Assembly: GCF_900089495.1 (NCBI RefSeq)
Contig: NZ_LT605203.1
Location: 2,197,622 to 2,261,621 of the forward strand
Reading direction: 5' to 3'
Length of the DNA stretch: 64,000 nucleotides
Source: Thiomonas sp. X19
GTDB taxonomy: Bacteria; Pseudomonadota; Gammaproteobacteria; Burkholderiales; Burkholderiaceae_C
Positions 60,816 through 64,000 of this stretch are shown here, piece after piece. The stretch's first letter is position 1. Every line of letters starts with the position of its first letter. The position numbers were made by a program, and so were the translations under genes. Below the pieces are notes generated by a model. The model saw only the letters and a program-made list of their open reading frames with translations, was not told the origin of the DNA and ran no database searches.

Positions 60816-62813
60816 TCAGCGCCCCTTGTCCTGACCTGAGCGCTTGCCACGTTCTGGCACTTTGACAGGCTGGGTCGATACAGGACCTTGCGCAGGTTGC
60901 ACCCCTGGTACAGCCTGATGCTCCCGCACTCCGACGCGCTGTTCAAGGGATGCGCGTCGGTCGGCTTCGACCAGCCCGGCATCCTCATGGATTCGCCTTG
61001 CTTCGGCATCCGCACTTCTCGCACCCGAAGATCTCGCCGGCGCTTTCCTCTGTGCGTCCATGACGATCTTCTGCAAATCGGCATTGGCAACCTCGATCCC
61101 GAGGCGCACTGCCTCACGCGCCGCTCGCTCCCGAAACTCGCTGCTCCCGGTAATGTCCACTTTCCCGCCATACTTCTGCGCCGCAATCCGCAGGGCCGCT
61201 TCCAGGCTGTCATCCGTCTTGTCGTGCATGACGATACGCGGGCCGGTGTCGGTAAACGCCTCGAGCCCATCCTGCTTGCGGTAAATCACCATCTGTCGGC
61301 GCTGGTCGACCTCGGCTTGCAATGCGGCCACGGTGAGCTTGCGCAATGGGTCGAGTTCTTCCCCCTCAATGCCGTCGATGCCTTGGCTCTTCTTGCGCTG
61401 GTCGCGGTATCGAATCCCGCGCAGGGCGGCCCTGGCCGCTTCATCCCCAGCCTCGGCCTGCCGATCCAGCCAGGTGCGCCACACCTCGGACCGCGGCACC
61501 TTGGCCGTGAGCGCCTTGCGCTCTGCCGCCTGGCGCTTTTGCAGTTGCTCGCGCCGCTTGGCGGCCTCCATGGCCCAAAGGGATTGCGCCATGTTGTGTG
61601 AAAGACCGGACGCCTTCGCCTTCGCGATGGCGTCCGGCTTCTCCAGACGCAGCGCTGCAGTCAGCGCCTTGCGTTGCATCCCATGCCTGGACACCATCAT
61701 CTGCCGCATCACAGGTCGCTCCCGGCGCAAGAGCTCCTGATCCACTTTAAAGCGTGCGGCCAGTTCTCTGCGGGCAACCTGGCGTTCGACACGCCGCGTC
61801 GTGCGTTCCGCAGATTCCGCACGCACATTCGGTCTCTGCCCGGTGCCCTGCGCCATGTCGGCATCCAGAACGCGCTGATACGTCAGACTCGGCGCCGGCA
61901 GTCGCGCACCCGGTGGCTGATACGGCCCGAGCCTCTTTTCCAATTCGGCCTTGCTTGCCCAACGCCCCATCTGGGACGCCTTGGCGGCCAGAACACGGCC
62001 GTCATCCAGCGTCGTGGTGACGATCATTCCAGAGCCTTTGGGCTGGATCGTGACGCCGTAATCCGCCGCTGCCCGATGCAAGTCGTCCCACGTCGCCCCA
62101 GGGTTGGCCAGCGTCGCCTTGATCGGCTTGGCCGGTGTAGACGCCACCCATTCCTGAAACGACTGCGCGCCCGCGTTGCGGTGCTCGGCGGCGCTGGCAG
62201 CATTTGACAATCGCGGGCCCTCGGCGCCCTTGAGCATGCCGCGCTCTGCGCGTTCCCTGCGCGACATAAACCGCACCTCCGCTCCGTCCATGCCCTCAAT
62301 GGTCACGAACACCCCGTGATCGGCCTGCCACCCCTGCATCAGCTCGATCTCGCGCGCTGCCTTGTGCATCCTGATTTTCGAGAACGCGGGAATCTCGGCC
62401 ATGCGGCCATCATCCCGAATGCGGTTGATGACCAGGTGCAGGTGATCATGGTCCGTGTCATGGTGCAAGGCCCATGCCGCTTGATTGCCGCCCATGTCCA
62501 TCGCGTTCATCATGTACTCGCAGGCCGCTTGGGCCTGTGCCGGCGTGGGATGCTCGCCGTCTTTCCACGACATGACCAGGTGGAACACCGGATTTCCGCC
62601 GCGCCCGCCATTGCTCCGGTACTCGTCCTCCCGCCCGTTCATCTCCCAGCCGAGTTCTTCGGCCAGTCCGGGCGCGTCGGAGCGGATCGCGTCATAGTTG
62701 ACAACGCCGAAGTCAATTTCGGCATTTGGATCATCTGCGCGCATCACATAGTCAAGAACAGGCGAGAAGCCAATGCTTCGGCCTGCTTTCAAGGTCACTT
62801 GCTTGGGGATCAT
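60816..62813 (-). CDS. mobA: relaxase/mobilization nuclease MobA (second copy, LPD7-containing)
   Basis: 665 residues. Relaxase three-histidine motif L-H-H-D-T-D-H-D-H-L-H-L-V-I-N-R near 114-130 and a candidate tyrosine near the N-terminus (D-Y-V-M-R-A-D). Shared blocks with the 15090-17549 relaxase include E-H-R-N-A-G-A-Q-S-F-Q, Y-G-V-T-I-Q-P-K-G-S-G-M and the LPD7 G-P-R-I-V-M-H-D-K. The C-terminus is shorter. Overlaps mobC by ATGA. Confidence 0.92.
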   Translation of the reverse strand: MIPKQVTLKAGRSIGFSPVLDYVMRADDPNAEIDFGVVNYDAIRSDAPGLAEELGWEMNGREDEYRSNGGRGGNPVFHLVMSWKDGEHPTPAQAQAACEYMMNAMDMGGNQAAWALHHDTDHDHLHLVINRIRDDGRMAEIPAFSKIRMHKAAREIELMQGWQADHGVFVTIEGMDGAEVRFMSRRERAERGMLKGAEGPRLSNAASAAEHRNAGAQSFQEWVASTPAKPIKATLANPGATWDDLHRAAADYGVTIQPKGSGMIVTTTLDDGRVLAAKASQMGRWASKAELEKRLGPYQPPGARLPAPSLTYQRVLDADMAQGTGQRPNVRAESAERTTRRVERQVARRELAARFKVDQELLRRERPVMRQMMVSRHGMQRKALTAALRLEKPDAIAKAKASGLSHNMAQSLWAMEAAKRREQLQKRQAAERKALTAKVPRSEVWRTWLDRQAEAGDEAARAALRGIRYRDQRKKSQGIDGIEGEELDPLRKLTVAALQAEVDQRRQMVIYRKQDGLEAFTDTGPRIVMHDKTDDSLEAALRIAAQKYGGKVDITGSSEFRERAAREAVRLGIEVANADLQKIVMDAQRKAPARSSGARSADAEARRIHEDAGLVEADRRASLEQRVGVREHQAVPGVQPAQGPVSTQPVKVPERGKRSGQDKGR

Positions 62814-63121
62814 GGTTTGGTCAGTCGACGGGCCGCCTCATCCACCCGTTGAAGGGCGGCATGAAAGGCGGCGGTCTGCTCTGGTGTCCACGTCGCAGGT
62901 GGCTTGCGCAGGAAATTCCGCAGCATCTGCCCGATCCGGCGCAGTTCCGCCACACCCTGCGCATCGATAGCCGCCCGCGGCGGGCCGCTGTGTGCGATCA
63001 AGTGCCGGATGTAGGCGCTGCGGCTGATCCCGGCCAACGCGGCATGCACGTGCACGCTGGCGGCCAGTTCAGCAGAAACCCGCGTTGCCAGAATCCGGCC
63101 CGCTTCTGCAGGCGAGCTCAC
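62810..63121 (-). CDS. mobC: mobilization protein MobC (second copy)
   Basis: 103 residues. RHH-like A-T-R-V-S-A-E-L-A-A-S-V-H-V-H-A-A-L-A-G-I-S-R-S-A-Y-I-R-H-L, then helix L-R-R-I-G-Q-M-L-R-N-F-L. Same size and position as the MobC at 14804, but clearly diverged. Confidence 0.78.
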   Translation of the reverse strand: MSSPAEAGRILATRVSAELAASVHVHAALAGISRSAYIRHLIAHSGPPRAAIDAQGVAELRRIGQMLRNFLRKPPATWTPEQTAAFHAALQRVDEAARRLTKP

Positions 63122-63369
63122 GCGTCACCTGTCACAGACCGGTAGAAGGCCCGCGAGATCGACCAGGCCATGAAAAGCCCGCCAGTCACGAAGCCGACGA
63201 CACCACCGGCGAAGGCAATGCCGCAAGCGGCGAAAACGCTGGCCCAGCGGCCGGAAAGGGTCGTTGAGGCGACTCCAACGGCTACGGCGATCGTAATGGC
63301 GACAAGCGCGCCAACGAGCACAACAGGAGTGCGCGGCGACGCGAGGGAACTGCGACGGCGGTGTGTCAT
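63118..63369 (-). CDS. small membrane protein of the mob operon
   Basis: 83 residues from M-T-H-R-R-R-S-S-L (63369). Two hydrophobic helices (V-V-L-V-G-A-L-V-A-I-T-I-A-V-A-V-G and A-A-C-G-I-A-F-A-G-G-V-V-G-F-V). Overlaps both neighbours by ATGA. Role unknown; membrane proteins in this position may help couple the relaxosome to the transfer pore. Confidence 0.65.
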   Translation of the reverse strand: MTHRRRSSLASPRTPVVLVGALVAITIAVAVGVASTTLSGRWASVFAACGIAFAGGVVGFVTGGLFMAWSISRAFYRSVTGDA

Positions 63370-64000
63370 TTGAAGCTCCTGGTGTTCTTGATGGGGTGGC
63401 TCGACTGCGCATCCTTGATCTGCTGCACGAGCATGGCGTTCTGGTTCTGAAGGGCCGTTATCTCGTGACTGTCTTTGACATACACGTGAACCAGCAGGCC
63501 CATCAGCGCAGCACAAACGACACTTCCAACGAATGCCCAGAACACAGAAAAGCCGTCCTTGGCGGCCTTCCTCAGACTGTCGACCACGTCGTAGTGCTGA
63601 TGCACATTCACGCTCAGGTTGGGCTGAACATGCACCGCCACAGCGCGCCCGATGCGGTCGAAATCCAACGGTTCAGGCGGCGTGACTTGGGGGGTTGGCG
63701 GCGTTGATGCCAGCACTGCACTTGGCAATCGGGCGATTGCTTTGTGCGTGTCGTCCACGCGGGAAATCACCTCCACCATGCCTGTTCTCACCGCCGTCAG
63801 GACTGCATCCATGTCCCGGTGTGCGTCCCCATCGGCTTTCACAGTCTCTGTATTTCGCGCTGCCTCGCGCGTCATGGCCCGCCAGTCGGCGGCCCAGATT
63901 GACGCCAGCGCAGCCCACAAACCGGCGTGCTGCGGCGCGTCTTCGCCAATCAGTCCGCCCGAAGTCACGGCGTCAATGTGCGCACGCGCCGATGCCTGTG
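63366..64000 (-). CDS. membrane-anchored mob-operon protein, partial
   Basis: The frame is open to the right edge; GTG 63968 is only one possible start. The visible part has a helical N-terminus, a Pro-rich linker (T-P-P-T-P-Q-V-T-P-P) and a transmembrane helix F-V-G-S-V-V-C-A-A-L-M-G-L-L-V, then a short coiled coil ending at S-F-K. Resembles MbeB/MbeD-like mobilization accessories only in layout. Confidence 0.6.
   Translation of the reverse strand, partial: QASARAHIDAVTSGGLIGEDAPQHAGLWAALASIWAADWRAMTREAARNTETVKADGDAHRDMDAVLTAVRTGMVEVISRVDDTHKAIARLPSAVLASTPPTPQVTPPEPLDFDRIGRAVAVHVQPNLSVNVHQHYDVVDSLRKAAKDGFSVFWAFVGSVVCAALMGLLVHVYVKDSHEITALQNQNAMLVQQIKDAQSSHPIKNTRSFK

Overview
The window is high-GC bacterial DNA. 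Its only core stretch, the order tRNA-Pro, merR-like gene, ihfA, pheT, pheS, rplT, rpmI, infC, thrS on one strand, is typical of Betaproteobacteria (Burkholderiales). A remnant of tetrathionate reductase next to an arsenic operon would fit a sulfur-oxidising, arsenic-exposed lineage such as Thiomonas; that genus is an inference and was not checked by any search.

Layout. 1-3.2 kb: arsenic resistance operon (arsR-arsC-arsD-arsA and a second arsC running off the left edge). 3.2-9.5 kb: an IS graveyard. IS630 splits a hicB-like gene, an IS5-type element truncates ttrC, ISAzo13 and half of an IS21 break ttrA. 9.5-10.5 kb: gene scraps and a PIN toxin/antitoxin pair. 10.5-17.85 kb: an integrative mobilizable element with a replication/regulation module (primase scrap, frameshifted DUF3987-type protein), a 103-bp inverted repeat with an oriT-like hairpin on both sides of that module, and mobC/mobA. 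17.9-25.9 kb: the core block. 26.3-33.1 kb: a two-gene locus (membrane protein plus AAA+ ATPase) broken by an IS3 element and by a large-serine-recombinase element sitting exactly in the ATPase P-loop, followed by the other half of an IS21. 33.65-33.8 kb: a 3' scrap of tmRNA with its terminator, a likely island boundary.

33.8-43.4 kb: plasmid-type stability DNA. It holds a GNAT/DUF1778 toxin-antitoxin pair, prlF with a truncated yhaV, a ParD/ParE pair, a primase-helicase operon (AEP domain plus SF2 helicase and two small partners), and a parA/ribbon-helix-helix partition locus. parA is interrupted by IS1182, and its 5' third is present a second time 5.5 kb away. 43.4-47.3 kb and 60.5-64 kb are the two halves of a second mobilizable element: regulation/replication genes with GTAAGCA iterons on the left and mobA/mobC on the right.

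Between those halves lies the most interesting cargo: nine co-oriented, mostly overlapping genes (47.7-59.9 kb). In transcription order they are abiEi, abiEii fused to a WYL domain and a zinc ribbon, hsdR, a TauD-like Fe(II)/2-oxoglutarate dioxygenase, a protein with a HEPN-like RX4H motif and zinc ribbon, hsdM, hsdS, a reverse transcriptase with YVDD, and an Mrr-type endonuclease. This reads as one composite anti-phage operon: type I restriction-modification wrapped in an AbiE toxin-antitoxin pair and carrying extra effectors. I know of no description of this exact combination. No CRISPR array was seen.
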